A stretch of 64,000 bases of DNA from Pogonophryne albipinna (Eukaryota; Chordata; Actinopteri; Perciformes; Artedidraconidae). The stretch spans positions 495,401-559,400 of the forward strand of contig JAPTMU010000091.1 of the NCBI GenBank assembly GCA_028583405.1, in the 5' to 3' direction. The notes below the pieces were generated by a model. That model saw only the letters and a list, made by a program, of their open reading frames with translations. It made no database searches and was not told the origin of the DNA. This document shows positions 31,798 to 43,545 of the stretch, in pieces. Positions within the stretch are counted from its first letter, which is position 1. Each line of letters opens with the position of its first letter. The position numbers were made by a program, and so were the translations under genes.

Positions 31798-32558
31798 TGG
31801 CGCGTTTCCACTGCAGCGGGTAGCTCGCTTTAAGCGTGCCGAGGCGTGCGGGGCCCGTTTTTGGTTGCGTTTCCACTTGGCCTAGTACCGGCTAGCGGGT
31901 CCTAATTCACAGTTTTTCTGGCCCCATAAAATCGTGGTTCTAGGGCCAGGAACTACCAGGCTGAGTCGGGCTGAGTATGCTAAACTAGAGAGAGAATCGC
32001 TGGCAAGGGGGCTACAACTACAACAAGATGAACATATTTGACCGTGATTTAATTGTAATACACGTTTCAAAATGATGCCGAAGTAACAACATACTGATAC
32101 CGGTTAGTAAAAACCATGAGTTAATGCTTTGACAAGTCTGTAGACAGACGGCAGGCGAAAAAAACCTTTTTAAAATGCGTGTTTTCTAAATGGAGCTTGG
32201 CTAAGCTCACGTTATATATGCTCTGACCGTCCACACTCACAACAACGGCCTATACAGACATAAATAAACCAGCGACTGTATTCTCCATGACACAGGCAGT
32301 CTGTGGTTTGTACTTGTTTAACTTTTGTCTGAACAGATATGAAGAGCTGTGAGCTCTGAGTGCTAACAGCTAACGGCTGTGTTGTTTTTCTGGGGCTCTC
32401 ATTGAAGATGACGTCACGGCTCCGCCTACACTGCGTTACTATAGTAACTACCCCAGTTCCTAAACTGTAATGGAAGCGCAGCATTAAAGTGAGCCGGGCC
32501 TAATAAGGCCTAACCAAACCGAGCGAGGCCGAGCGAGGCCTGCAGTGGAAACGCGCCA
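31798..32558. mobile_element. MITE, 761 bp, 19-bp terminal inverted repeats, TAA duplication
   Basis: Starts TGGCGCGTTTCCACTGCAG and ends with its exact reverse complement. TAA is duplicated at both sides (31795-31797, 32559-32561). A TAA target duplication fits the PIF/Harbinger superfamily. No transposase is encoded. Confidence 0.8.
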
Positions 32559-32849
32559 TAAGACTAGCTGGTCCCTTGTAAAGGTGAGTCCACCTTAAAT
32601 GAGCAGTCGTGATCAGCAGGTGAAAGGCAGGACACTGTAACTTGGTCCTGAGGAGATGTAACGATTATTAAACAATAAATAGTCGAGTCAAGGGGTCAAA
32701 GAAAATGAAGATTTGTGATTATTAGCGAATCGGTTGCAGGTGGGTGAAATCACGCTTAGGGAGTAACGTATTATATGTAACGGCATTAGGTCATCAGGAT
32801 ACAAAATAGACAAATGTATTCCCTGACAGTTACAGAAGCAGTTGACGAC

Positions 32850-32913
32850 CAACACACTTATGTCTTTTGAAACGATTATGCCATTTAAATCTTTTGTCAC
32901 AAACATTGCAGCT
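32850..32913 (-). pseudogene. Extra zinc-finger-like tail after the ZNF stop
   Basis: Beyond the TAG at 32914-32916, the same frame continues SCNVCDKRFKWHNRFKRHKC and VGRQLL to a second stop. C-x2-C...H-K-C is the degenerate last finger typical of FiNZ proteins, so the TAG may be a premature stop that trims one finger. Confidence 0.55.
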
Positions 32914-33920
32914 CTATTTTTCCGCTCCTGTGTGGACTCTCATGTGTGCCTTTAAACTATCACTCCGTGAAAATGCTTTCTTACAGACTGAGCAGCTGTG
33001 TGGTTTCTCTCCTGTGTGGACTCTCATGTGTTTCTTTACATTTGCACTATGTGAAAAAGCTTTCTTACAGACTGAGCAGCTGTGTGCTTTCTCTCCTGTG
33101 TGGACTTTCATGTGGTTCCTTAAACTATCACTCCGTGAAAAAGCTTTCTTACAGACTGAGCAGCTGTGTGCTTTCTCTCCTGTGTGGACTCTCATGTGTT
33201 TCTTTAAATCTGCACTCTGTGAAAAAGCTTTCTTACAGACTGAGCAGCTGAATGGTTTCTCTCCTGTGTGGACTCTCATGTGTTTATTTAAATGTGCACT
33301 CTGTGAAAAAGCTTTCTTACAGACTGAGCAGCTGTGTGGTTTCTCTCCTGTGTGGACTCTCGTGTGCTCCTTTAAATGTCCACTCTGTGAAAAAGCTTTC
33401 TTACAGACTGAGCAGCTGAATGGTTTATTTTCAGCACTAGGTTGTGGATCACTGACAGATTCATGTCTATTTTTCAGTGAGTTTGAGTCTGATGCAGGTT
33501 CTCTGGCCTCCTTCCAATCAGCACTGTCTTCATTGCCAGGTTCAGAAGAGTCTCCAGTGTCGTCCTCAGTCTTTGGTTGTAAACTGCTCTCTGGATCTGA
33601 GCTCCTGGCTGGTTCTGGTCCTCGACAGTCATCTCCATCAGCTTCTGTTTCCATGTGTTCAGTTTGTCTTTGATGAGGCTGAGAGGACTGAGGTTTCTCT
33701 TTATCATCTTCACTCTTCACAGGGTCAGGAGTGAAAGTGGACTTGGTGATCTCAGCCTCCTCCAGCTCCTGAAGCTGCTCTCCCTCCTGACTGATCCTGA
33801 GTTCCTCCTGTTCCTGCTTAATGTGTGGGGGGGGCACTGGGTCCTCCGGGTCCAGACTGGTGCTCCACTCCTGCTGGTCAGGGAGAAACTCTTCTTTAAC
33901 CACCACCAGCAGCTGGACAT
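32914..33920 (-). CDS. FiNZ-type C2H2 zinc-finger protein, exon 2
   Basis: Exon 2 of a fish-specific zinc-finger gene. The acceptor TTTCCTGCAG ends at 33921 and joins in phase to the exon at 39932-40124. An acidic linker (DVQLLVVVKEEFLPDQQEWS, then HIKQEQEELRISQEGEQLQE) is followed by six tandem C2H2 fingers of consensus SCSVCKKAFSQS-x-L-x-x-HMRVHTGEK. Finger contact positions differ between units (GHLKE, AHLNK, ADLKK, DSLRN, ANVKK, DSLKA), as in arrays diversifying for new DNA targets. Likely a nuclear DNA-binding repressor. FiNZ proteins have been proposed to silence transposons, and this one sits in a transposon-dense region. Confidence 0.88.
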
Positions 33921-34384
33921 CTGCAGGAAACAGGAAACACACTGTCAGAACAAACTGTTAAGTGTTAGCATTTAAAAATCTAATCACCATTACAATGGGA
34001 GATATTTTGCAGCCCTAATTAATGCCTTTGTTTTTATATTTTCACATTATCTTTCTTAGTACCACCTATTGTGTATTTGTGTTGGCTCAATTCACCTTAT
34101 GTAGGCCCGCCCCTTTCCACTTCCAGTTAAAAATGAAAACGGTTTTTCTTTTTCCGGCGTAGCACTAGCTGCAATGTAAACAATGAATTGTATTTGGGAT
34201 CGTTCACAGATACACTACGCCTACAGTTAGTGCTGCGTACCGGTACCCCGAACCGGTACTGGACTTGTAAAAAGTTTCGGTTCAAGTCCGGTTAAAACCG
34301 GAACGTCGGGAACCGGTACTTGGACTCGCAAAAAAACTAGCACTTACGTATATTCTCCTTCTTGTTCTAAACCATCTAAAACAT

Positions 34385-34950
34385 CCCTGAAGGCAGGAGA
34401 GACTGAAAAGAGTCAAGGGAAGCTTATAAAAGTTAACAGCATTTAATTACACAAAAGATGCGGTGGTGTACAAATGAAATTGCAAAAGGAGGCGCTCTCC
34501 TCATCTCCCGTCAGCCCAGGTCAGCAGGTAGAAGAGATCAATTCTTGGCTTGCTCTTCCTGTTGTCATCTGAGGTCTTCTCCTATTGGCCGGCGTCGTCG
34601 GGGGGCGGGTTCAATGCAATTCCTGCCTTTTTCTGTTGCTAAATTACATAATTCTGGTGTCTGTGGTTATTTAAACATTCCCTGATAAACGTTATTCAGC
34701 GTCAATAAATGAGTGCTAATCCCAGTGTGCTCAGTGTACAACATCACATGTCATTTCACCTTCGATTCACGGTTTGAAAACGTAGCATTTCGCCACATGC
34801 TAATGCTAACCGGAAGTGAAGAATTTTCAGAATAAAAGTATTAAGTTAATAGTGTGAACTTCCGTTTTTTTCAGAATAAAACTGATTTAAATTAAATAGT
34901 GTATTTAATAGAAAATTACGCCATATCAACATTGATTTTAATTTCTAACA
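34385..34950 (-). repeat. Solo LTR of the same ERV family
   Basis: Matches the ERV LTR from CCCTGAAGGCAGGAGAG to TTTCTAACA with many substitutions and small indels. The first 20 or so bases are missing or diverged. It is older than the 16185-25073 insertion. Confidence 0.85.
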
Positions 34951-35281
34951 GTATATATGTACATCACTATGTATGTAGTATGTACTGTAGAGTTGTAGAA
35001 AAGACATGGTGTACAGACAGTACAGTACACTCTGACTGTACAGTGACTACAGTGTAGCCTATACTGTATAGTAGGTGTGTAACAGTGTAATGCGTATATT
35101 CTACTCTACACTCTACCTTTCAGCAACGTTTTAGGGATTTAGGCTCAGTCAGCTCAGGGACTGTTTAGTTACTTTAGTTTGGTAAATGAAATAAATGTTT
35201 GAACTTTGTAGTAGTTCACTGTAGTTGCTGTCATTAGTCATTTGTAGACTAAGTGGCAAAAAGTGTTTTACAAGCCTGAAA

Positions 35282-35335
35282 CCTGAAAAACAGGCTCAGG
35301 GCTTAAGAGGTTAAGCCCAGAGCCTGTTTTTCAGG
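35282..35335. repeat. 25-bp hairpin, 4-nt loop
   Basis: Arms 35282-35306 and 35311-35335 are complementary with one mismatch, loop GAGG. The TTAAGCCC word at the centre also occurs at the ends of the inverted repeat pair nearby (36446, 38013). Confidence 0.75.
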
Positions 35336-35859
35336 TCTCAGGCTCGAAAATGACATTCCCAGAACAAATGACCATATCTTCCCTTCTAAAAGGGTTAAAT
35401 TAATAATCTTTGTTCCCAAAGCAAGGTTACACCTGTGAGTTGGATGTAGAAGTGTCAGAATCAATAGATTTTTTTATTTTAAAGTAAATTCAGATTGAAC
35501 ACAGTAAAAAACAATTATATTATTGTGTCCGTCCAAAAAAAAAAATGACTTGTAGTGAAAACCACCCTTGAATGATGGGATGGTAGACTAAAAGCTTTAG
35601 GAATCCAAACTACAACATATAATAAGTACCCTGTATCAAGATTGATGCAAAACAAGTTAAATTTGACCTTTTTAGAAAGATTTAGCAACAAAAAAACGCA
35701 CTTCTGGGGTCAATTGGGTGGATTTGACCTATCTCTGGCCCCCCTTTCTCGATTTTGCTGAATGACATCTCTTTCTAACCGTCAGTGCCAATGGAATCGA
35801 GGGGAACTCCCACATACTCCTTATTTGGTAATGTGTGTGTGAGACTGACGCATAGCCAA

Positions 35860-36460
35860 AACCGGAAGCTGCGATAACTCTGGTGGCTACCATTAGCAGC
35901 TAACTTTTACTCTCCGATTTTTACATAGAAATGGAATTATGGATTATAAATAAAAATAATTATTCCACAGAAACATTATCAACCTATGGATTAACCGATT
36001 CAGCCGCGTTTTTTCTCGTTTTAATGCCATTGAACAGATTGACAGCTAAGGTGAGACGATCTCCCGTAAAGGTACGTGTTGTGATGTCTGTGTTTGCTTC
36101 CTCTGTCACGAGTTTGGATCACTCAGTGATGATACTATACCTAAATAATCTGTGGAACCTCAGCTTTAATCGGATATCTTGTATGTGCAGCTACGATAAG
36201 TAATAAGGGTATCTTTTATCTTGAGTTCTGTGCCAAAGTGAGTTAGCATTTTTCGCTCAGGAGTCATTTAGATGCTTCTTATGAGACTTGTGTTTTGTTT
36301 TGGTAAAAATGGTTTGTATCGTCAGTTAGCTGAGATTATTCCCATTAATCTGGTAGAACATATTAATAGGTTCTTAAATATTAAGATCCCCCGAGACACA
36401 GTGTAGTGAAAAAAAAAAAAAGTACCCGACGAGGGGGACCTTGGGGCTTAACAGGTTAAC
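35860..36460 (+). repeat. Inverted repeat pair, arm A
   Basis: About 600 bp, beginning near GCAGCTAACTTTTACTC and ending at TTGGGGCTTAACAGG, recurs inverted at 38010-38612. A related diverged piece is at 11830-12050. It is a repeat family without an obvious protein. Confidence 0.8.
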
Positions 36461-36654
36461 AGAACATTTGACGGCACCTTCTTATGTAAAAGTAATGATG
36501 GTGCAGTAAAATGTTCCCTGTCAGTGTTTAATGTATGATGTTTCTTGATTATTTCGTATGTTGCATTTCACTGCTGTACATGTTCAAAGTTGCGCTTGTA
36601 TAAATGATTATAGATGAGGGAACCTGCTAAATATTAAAATGTGTGTGTTTTATA

Positions 36655-37375
36655 TACAGTACCAGTCAAAGTTTGGACACACCTTCTCATTCAATGTTTT
36701 TTGTTTATTTTAATATGTTTCTACTTTGTAGATTAATACTGAAGACATCAAAACTATGAAAGAACACATATGGAATTATCTAGTTAACAAAAAAGTGTTA
36801 AAAAAATCAAGAATATAATTTTTATTTTAGATTCTTCAAAGTAGCTCCCTTTTGCCTTGATGACAGCTTTGCACCCTCTTGGCTTCTCTCAGTCAGCTTC
36901 ATGAGGGAGAAACCTGGAATGGTTTTCAATTAACACGAGTGCCTTGTCAAGAGTCAATGTGTGGAATGACTTGCCTTCTTAATGTGTTTGAGACCATCAG
37001 TTGTGTTGTGCAGAGGTAGAATTAGTGCACAGTGGAAAGCCTTATTTGACTGCTGTTTTAATCCATATTATAGCAAGAACGACTCAACCCAGTAAAGAGA
37101 AACGACCGTCCATCATTACTTTAAGAAATGAAGGTCAGTTGATCCGGAAAATGTCAAGAACTTTGAATGTATCCTCAAGTGCAGTCGCAAAAACCATCGA
37201 ATGCTATGATGAGACTGGCTCTCATGAGGACCCCCTCGGAAAGGAAGAGCAAGAGTTACCTCTGCTGCAAAGGATAAATACATCAGAGTTACCAGCCTCA
37301 GAAACCGCAAATTAAAAGCACCTCAGATTAGAGCCCACATCAATGATCAAAGAGCTCAAGGAGCAGACAATCTTA
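36655..37375 (+). mobile_element. Tc1-like transposon, 5' part with transposase N-terminus
   Basis: ACAGTACCAGTCAAAGTTTG and following is the terminal repeat of a widespread fish Tc1 family. 37080-37320 encodes a transposase helix-turn-helix fragment (LRNEGQLIRKMSRTLNVSSS, then AVAKTIECYDETGSHEDP). It is interrupted near 37376 by an unrelated insertion and resumes at 38613. Confidence 0.8.
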
Positions 37376-38612
37376 AAGGTCCCATGACATGGCCATTTCT
37401 ACTGATCATATTTCCATTGTTGAGGTCTACTAGAATAGATTTACATTGTTCAATGTTCCAAAACCACATAGGTTCTCATAAAGCATCTCTGTATAGTATC
37501 TGTATTCACTCTCTGTCCTACACGCCTTGTTGGAGCTCCTGCTGCTCCAGCTGACTCAGATAAGGAAATATATGATACATTATGATGTGATATGCTGCGG
37601 ACTGTACTGTTACTTTGATCCGGTTACTTATGTTGTGGCAGATATTTAATTAAGCTTTCTAAACGCTAATGTTATATTAGTCAGATTGCTCTGAAGATGG
37701 GAGGTGATATTCTATTAATGTTCACGTTCACACAGTCGGTTGATTTGCCGTCTTTCCTGCAACGGCAGTTTTTCTGTATTTCCTTTCTCCTGTAATATGA
37801 CTTGATCGCTTTAAACTCCGCACACTGAGCTCTGATTGGTCAGCAGGCAGTGCTTTCACTGAGTTGAGCTCTTAGCCTGCAACCTAACCTGCTCCAGGGC
37901 AGGCACAGCATACGTTACCATGGAGATTAGGGCAGCACGATATTGAAAAAAACGGACATTGCGGTTTTTGTTCCCCTGCGATATATATATATATTGCGTT
38001 TTTTTAAACTGTTAAGCCCCAAAGTCCCGGCGGGTACTTTACTTTTTTTTTCACGACACTGTGTCTCAGGGGATCTTAATATTTAAGAACCTATTAATGT
38101 GTTATACCAGATTAACGACAAATAATCTCAGCTAACTGATGATACAAACCATTTTTACCAAAACAAACACAAGTCTCATAAGAAGCATCTAAATGACCCC
38201 TGAGCGAAAAATGCTAACGGACTTTGGCACAGAACTCAAGATAAAAGATACCCTTATTACTTATCGTAGCTGCACATACAAGATATCCGAGTAAAGCTGA
38301 GGTTCCACAGATTATTTAGGTATAGTATTATCACTGAGTCATCAAACTTGCGACAGGGGAAGCAAACACATACATCACAACACGTACCTTTACGGAGCTT
38401 CTAGGGAGATCGTCTCACCGTAGCTGTCAATCTGATCAAAAGACGTGTTCAATGGCATTAAAACGAGAAAAAACGCGGCTGAATCGGTTAATCCATAGGT
38501 TTTATAATGTCTCTGTGGCTTTGACAGCAATATTCAGTTATAATCCATAATTCCAATTTGTATGTAAAAATCACAGAGCACAAAGTTAGCTGCTAATGGT
38601 AGCCACCAGAGT
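37376..38612 (-). mobile_element. Insertion in the Tc1 copy, containing inverted arm B
   Basis: 37376-38009 starts GGTCCCATGACATGGCC, a common fish repeat end, and has no ORF. 38010-38612 is the inverted partner of 35860-36460, with about 1.5 kb between the arms. Confidence 0.7.
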
Positions 38613-38875
38613 GACTTGCTGGTGTCACTGTTGGTGATTTATTCAGAATTCAAGGCACCCTTAACCAGCATGGCTACCACAGCCTTCTGCAGTAGCCAGT
38701 AAAATATAAATCATATTCTGGATTTTTTAACACTTTTTTGTTTACTAGATAATTCCATATGTGTTCTTTTATAGTTTTGATGTCTTCAGTATAAATCTAC
38801 AAAGTAGAACCAATTTAAATAAATACAAAACTTTGAATGAGAAGACGTGTTCAAACTTTTGACTGTGTCTAATAC
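38613..38875 (+). mobile_element. Tc1-like transposon, 3' part
   Basis: 38613-38700 encodes VTVGDLFRIQGTLNQHGYHS, like the mid-part of Tc1 transposase. It is followed by the inverted copy of the 36655 terminus, ending GTTCAAACTTTTGACTGTGT. Confidence 0.75.
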
Positions 38876-39374
38876 TAGTGTATATCTCTCTCAATATATA
38901 TATAGAGAATATATTATAAATACATGTTGGCAATAATTGATTGATGAGATTTTACATTAATTTACATTAACATTTTAATTACTTAATGACCTTAGTACTA
39001 GTTCCCCTATTCTTTAACAAGTAACATTTTAGATGTGTTTAATTTATTATTGAACATATTTATTCATTGATTTCTTTATGAATTATCCTCGCGCAATTTG
39101 AATTAATCCAAAGTATTTATTTGTATTTGCTTTTTCACATTTAAAAGAAAAGGTGAATAAAGAAGCACATTAAAACTAAATTATCAAATTATGTCACATT
39201 TAACCAACTAGTGCCCACATGTATGGGTAATATTTAAATCAGTAAATTAAATGTATTATTCAATGTATGTATATTTATAAATATATTTATTTTGGTAGGT
39301 TTGCTCTTCCGTAATACATTTTAATTATCATAATAAAGTACATGTGTCTAATACTTACATACAGTACTTTAACT
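38876..39374. other. A/T-rich intronic DNA, nothing identified
   Basis: Strongly A/T-rich with TA-rich microsatellite-like runs; no gene or clear repeat recognised. Confidence 0.4.
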
Positions 39375-39790
39375 TGTAAATCAAATCAAGTTTATTTATA
39401 AAGCACATTTAAAAGCGATTTTTGGTCGGGCCAAAGTGCTGTACATGTAATAAATACTACAATCACAATAAAAGACAATAAATTACAACAGATATATAAA
39501 AAGCACAGGGAAAAGTCAGGAGTCGTGCTCCGCTCTGACTAAAAGGCCAGGGAGAAGAAGTGTGTTTTAAGAGTAGATTTAAAAACCCCTAGGGTCTGGG
39601 CCGACCTCACATGGAGGGGCAGAGTGTTCCAGAGCCTAGGGCCAGCTGCTGCGAAGGCTCGGTGCCCTCGGGGTTTGAGCCTGGTCTTGGGCACCATCAG
39701 CAGCTCTGGCTGGGGTGTAGCGCAGGAGGAGTTCAGCTATATAGGCCGGAGCCAGCCCATTTAGGGCTTTGAAAACAATAATGGAGTATT
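39375..39790 (-). mobile_element. LINE 3' end (L2/CR1-like), minus strand
   Basis: AAATCAAGTTTATTTATAAAGCAC is the reverse of a LINE tail. The following 350 bp are the typical C-terminal coding region and 3'UTR of a second LINE subfamily, distinct from the one at 29209. Confidence 0.65.
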
Positions 39791-39931
39791 TTCACAGTGT
39801 GGTGTTTGTACTTTTACTTCAGGATCTACTACCTGCAGCAAGTGCTGATAAAGGGTCTAAAGTGTTATTAATGTGATAATAAAGTGCTACTGAAGAGTGT
39901 AAAGTGTTAATTAAGGGTAAAGGGAACAGAC

Positions 39932-40124
39932 CTGCTCTGTGTATCCGAAGCTGAGGCTGTAAAACAGCGTCCAGAAGTTTCCGGAGTCTCTTGTTCTCCA
40001 CTTTGGAAAGAGACAGCTCCTCCTCGTACTCGGCTATCGTTTTTTCAAACCAAGCAAATATATCTTCAGTAGCAGCAGTGAGTCGCTGCTTCTTCAACGA
40101 CAGCAGCGTTTGGACTTTACTCAT
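39932..40124 (-). CDS. FiNZ-type zinc-finger protein, exon 1
   Basis: Starts MSKVQTLLSLKKQRLTAATE, then DIFAWFEKTIAEYEEELSLS and KVENKRLRKLLDAVLQPQL, ending IHRA. This helical, Leu-rich N-terminal segment is the fish N-terminal zinc-finger-associated (FiNZ) module. 193 nt, phase 1; donor GT lies at 39930-39931. An upstream in-frame ATG at 40184 exists, but MSKVQ matches the family start. It joins exon 2 at 33920. Confidence 0.88.
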
Positions 40125-40390
40125 GTTTACTCGATCACCTTTTCCTGCAAGCTCCGTTAAACACACCGTTTCTCTCTCCATCAAACTCTCAATCTGACTG
40201 GCGTTGCTGACGTGTTTCCAGCTAGCATGCTAAGCTAGCTCCTATAGTCCGAGGTAAACGCTCCAGAAAAAATAGCACACAGTCCATTCAGAGGTTTATC
40301 CAAACACACAGGTGATGGATCAGTAGTGCTGGAGCTCACACACACTTTCTCAGGAACACAGAGAGAGAGAACCGTAGCGACGAGACGCCG
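40125..40390 (-). promoter_or_regulatory. 5'UTR/promoter region of the FiNZ gene
   Basis: Moderately G/C-rich for this neighbourhood with no TATA box in a convincing place; inferred only from position. Confidence 0.4.
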
Positions 40391-40989
40391 TTGTTGCAGT
40401 ATAACTTGAGTCTTGACAACTTGCGACATTCTATTATTTTCGTCATAGGAATCCGGGGCGTGTACATTGAGGACCCATTGTTGACTTACGATGTCGATCG
40501 CCTCGTTTGTCGTTTACGTTCATCTTTTGCTATATCTGCCTTCCTAAGATCACTTTGATGCACATTCAGTACTCGTATGTGAGGTAACAGGGAGGTATCG
40601 AACATTACAAAGTAGGTGACTGTGTGGATGCCTGTTCAAAATATTGCAAACTTGAATAAATCATTTAAATTATATATTTGTGTCCGACTTTCATTTGTAC
40701 ATCGTTCTTAATGTGATGTATAGTAGCTTTGATAGCTGTCCATACCTTCAGACAGCCTAAAAGTAAAACACAAGTCGTTTTCATCACAGCCCGAATGCTC
40801 ATCGAGATGACTGGATCACTCATGACAAGTTGTGATCAGCTCCGATTAAATTGTGATATAAATGCTGTAGCTATTCTCCAGGGAGCACGTTTTTTTTAAT
40901 GACATACCTGTATCCCTCTCATCACAACAAGACTCTACACTGTGCAGAAAAACAATTACATACATGAAAATAACCTTGATGCATACATG

Positions 40990-42413
40990 TGTAGCAGGAT
41001 GAGAGTCCTAATCCCTTGTAAAGCATATTCTCCTCGTTTGGCTCTTGTGAGCATGTCGCCACCAGGGGGCACCCTATAAAAGGGCAGAGGTTTCTAGCTG
41101 GCTGTCTCTTGTTTGTTGGTACACAGACCCGCCCCACTTGCGTGTTTGCCGTGTTTGCTTCCGCCACCGGTGCAGGTATGTTGCATTGCTTGCTTCAGGA
41201 AAGGTTCTGCAATTTACCAGCGTATTGATACTTAGCCCTGCTTTGCCTCACCTAGTGGAGGATCCTCCGGGTGCAGCCTGTCAACGCAGCCATAAAAAGC
41301 ATGAAGCTCTCCCCTCTCTGCGTTATCGATAGGAAAGCCTGATCGGTATGTGCGCTGTACGGCAATCTATTTGGGTAATCCACCTCATTACTTTTATTGA
41401 TATTAATGCTGTATTTGTATTTATTCATCAACCTAGGGCCAATCCAATGGTTAAGGGACGTCTGCTGCTTTGCTTCACCGGAGAAAGTACGTTTATCGGC
41501 AGTAACGTCACAACTGCTGTTGATCCTGAGATGTTTGGGCTACCGTTACCACATTGTGGCTTCTGATTGCTGCTTCTGGCCAGCTTTGCGTCGCCTACTG
41601 CGGAGGCTCGCTCACCAGTTAAAGTGCTGCTTTAACTGCACGCCTTCCTGCTGCCTTGCTTGGGCCGACACTCGAAGTGTGGAAGTCACTGAACTCTGGG
41701 GCTAACTCCCTCTATAACTTGTCCTTACTTTGGCCAACTTGATTTAAATTAGTTTGTTTATTTTATTCTAGTTAATTGTTTATTTTGTTTAACTGAACCT
41801 TTTCTCTTTTGATTTGTTTTATTCTTAAATGTTTACACAAGTTATCTGCTTATGAGAACATATTTGATATTGTGTTTGTTTATTACTTTGATTTACTTAT
41901 TTAGCCCCCATTAACTGCGTTTCCCTCTTGTTTCCCTACTTAGTTACTGAGAGCTGAAGGTGGTGGTGCTGGTGTCCAAGGTGGTGGTTTTCCTCTTCTT
42001 TTGTGTGTGATGTGCTCCCCCGGGATTTGATTTCCTGCACGTATGACTGGGGTGATTTAAGTTTGGTTTGTTTGGGGAACCTTCCACTCACTCGTCGACC
42101 CTATCCCCCCCACTAGTAAGCCTCAGCCCCGAATTCATTTCCCCCCTTTTTTCTACAGCCCTGTGCGACTGTTTTTAACTGCATTTTAACTAGTGACTTG
42201 TGCCAAATAAAATTGTATATTTTTGATAACTTGAAACCGCGTCTCCTGCTCCATTAGTATTCGAACCTATGTGTCCTCTCTATAACTGAAAGAAGTGTTA
42301 ATATTTCCTTGGGTGAAACTCCCAAGGGGGCGTTGTCGGAATTGTGAATGGTGTAATCAAACTAACTTTAACAAATACATTCACCTATCCTCCCCTCTGC
42401 GGCTACTGCCACA
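40990..42413 (+). repeat. Probable solo LTR, 1424 bp
   Basis: Begins TGTAGCAG, ends GCCACA, with CATG duplicated at 40986-40989 and 42414-42417. It has a TATAAAA near 41077 and an AATAAA near 42206 in the same orientation, and interrupts the left arm of the long-inverted-repeat element. The retroelement family was not determined; the orientation call rests on these signals. Confidence 0.6.
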
Positions 42414-42652
42414 CATGGGAATGAATCACACAAACTATCTTCCGTGGCTATACTGATATGTCACAGTAACGGTCAACCACAGAAACGTAAGTCCAGCGGG
42501 GCACAAGTTGAATACATATAAAACATTTGTACATCGTTCTTGATGTGATGTATAGTAGCTTGGATAGCTGTCCATACTTTCAGACAGCCTAAAAGCAAAA
42601 CACAAGTTGTTTATTCACAGCCCGAAAGCAGCATCGAGATGACTGGATCATC

Positions 42653-42850
42653 TGCAGTGTTGGGCAAGTTACTTCCAAAATGTAATACAGTACATTACTT
42701 ATTACTGTCTTTAAGTAATAGGCTACGTTACATTACAATATTACTGTCTCTGAAATGTAATGACTTGCACTACTTTTATATTAGCCTACTTTTGAGTTAC
42801 TTTACCAAAATAACCTTAAAAGAATGGCCAAGTATTTTAAATGCTAAAAT
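42653..42850. mobile_element. hAT-like MITE fragment
   Basis: CAGTGTTGGGCAAGTTACTT followed by alternating GTAAT/ATTAC words is a typical start of fish hAT-derived MITEs. The other terminus was not found. Confidence 0.5.
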
Positions 42851-43224
42851 GTAGTTTAGTGCAGCTCATAATACATACATCGAAGGACAATGTGGTATAG
42901 CATAACAACTGTGTAGGCCATTACGGCTACTCACAACTTTTATTACACGGCTTAGTTGAATACTCGATTCTGATTCATTGAACATGTGACACGTTGTTAA
43001 TACAGTAGTACAGACCACTGTCGATGACTACAATGAAGGTTGCGAAGGAGGATCGAGAAAGAGAAAGCAAAAGAGGTTAAAAGACGGAGCGCTGAACGTC
43101 AGATAAATCACCAGAAGAAGGCAGAGAGGAAGTAAACGATAACAGGAACACGGAATGGGCTCTGTTTGTTTAGTATGGCCGTGTAATAAGCGGGATATTT
43201 GTGCAGCGAGGCGGTCATGGGGAA

Positions 43225-43545
43225 AAGAACATCCGACAGTCTGGTGCTCGGGCTTTTAGCTGCACTGCTCCCAGACTCTAGAACTCCCTCCCCCCGCACA
43301 TCCGACAGTCAGACACAATCACCATATTCAAATCCCAATTAAAAACCCACCTGTTCAAATCTGCTTACTCACTGTAGTGCTCCCCATTATGTTTCATTTG
43401 TGTCCACTTGACTGTCCCCTCCATGATTTCCTGTTTGTGTTTTTATCATGTTCTGTTGCCTATTAGCGTTTTCTTTTCTTTTTTTTAACAAATTGTACGG
43501 TGTCCTTGGGTGTCACGAAAGGCGCCTAAAAATAAAATGTTGTAT
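43225..43545 (+). mobile_element. LINE 3' end (CR1/L2-type)
   Basis: Encodes LWNSLPPHIRQS-like and ITIFKSQLKTHLFKSAYS, the end of a LINE ORF2, followed by a 3'UTR ending GGCGCCTAAAAATAAAATG. 5'-truncated. Confidence 0.7.

Larger units (their letters stand above)
33921..39931 (-). other. FiNZ gene intron, transposon-packed
   Basis: 6.0 kb phase-1 intron (donor GT at 39930-39931, acceptor AG at 33921-33922 on the minus strand). It contains, from left, a MITE-like block with ACCGGTACC words (34230-34340), a solo LTR, a hairpin, an inverted-repeat pair, a split Tc1-like element and a LINE 3' end, each listed separately. Confidence 0.8.

Noticed and set aside
32946..33673. Plus-strand 268-codon frame over the zinc-finger array
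   Set aside because: Antisense of tandem fingers; repetition keeps it open.
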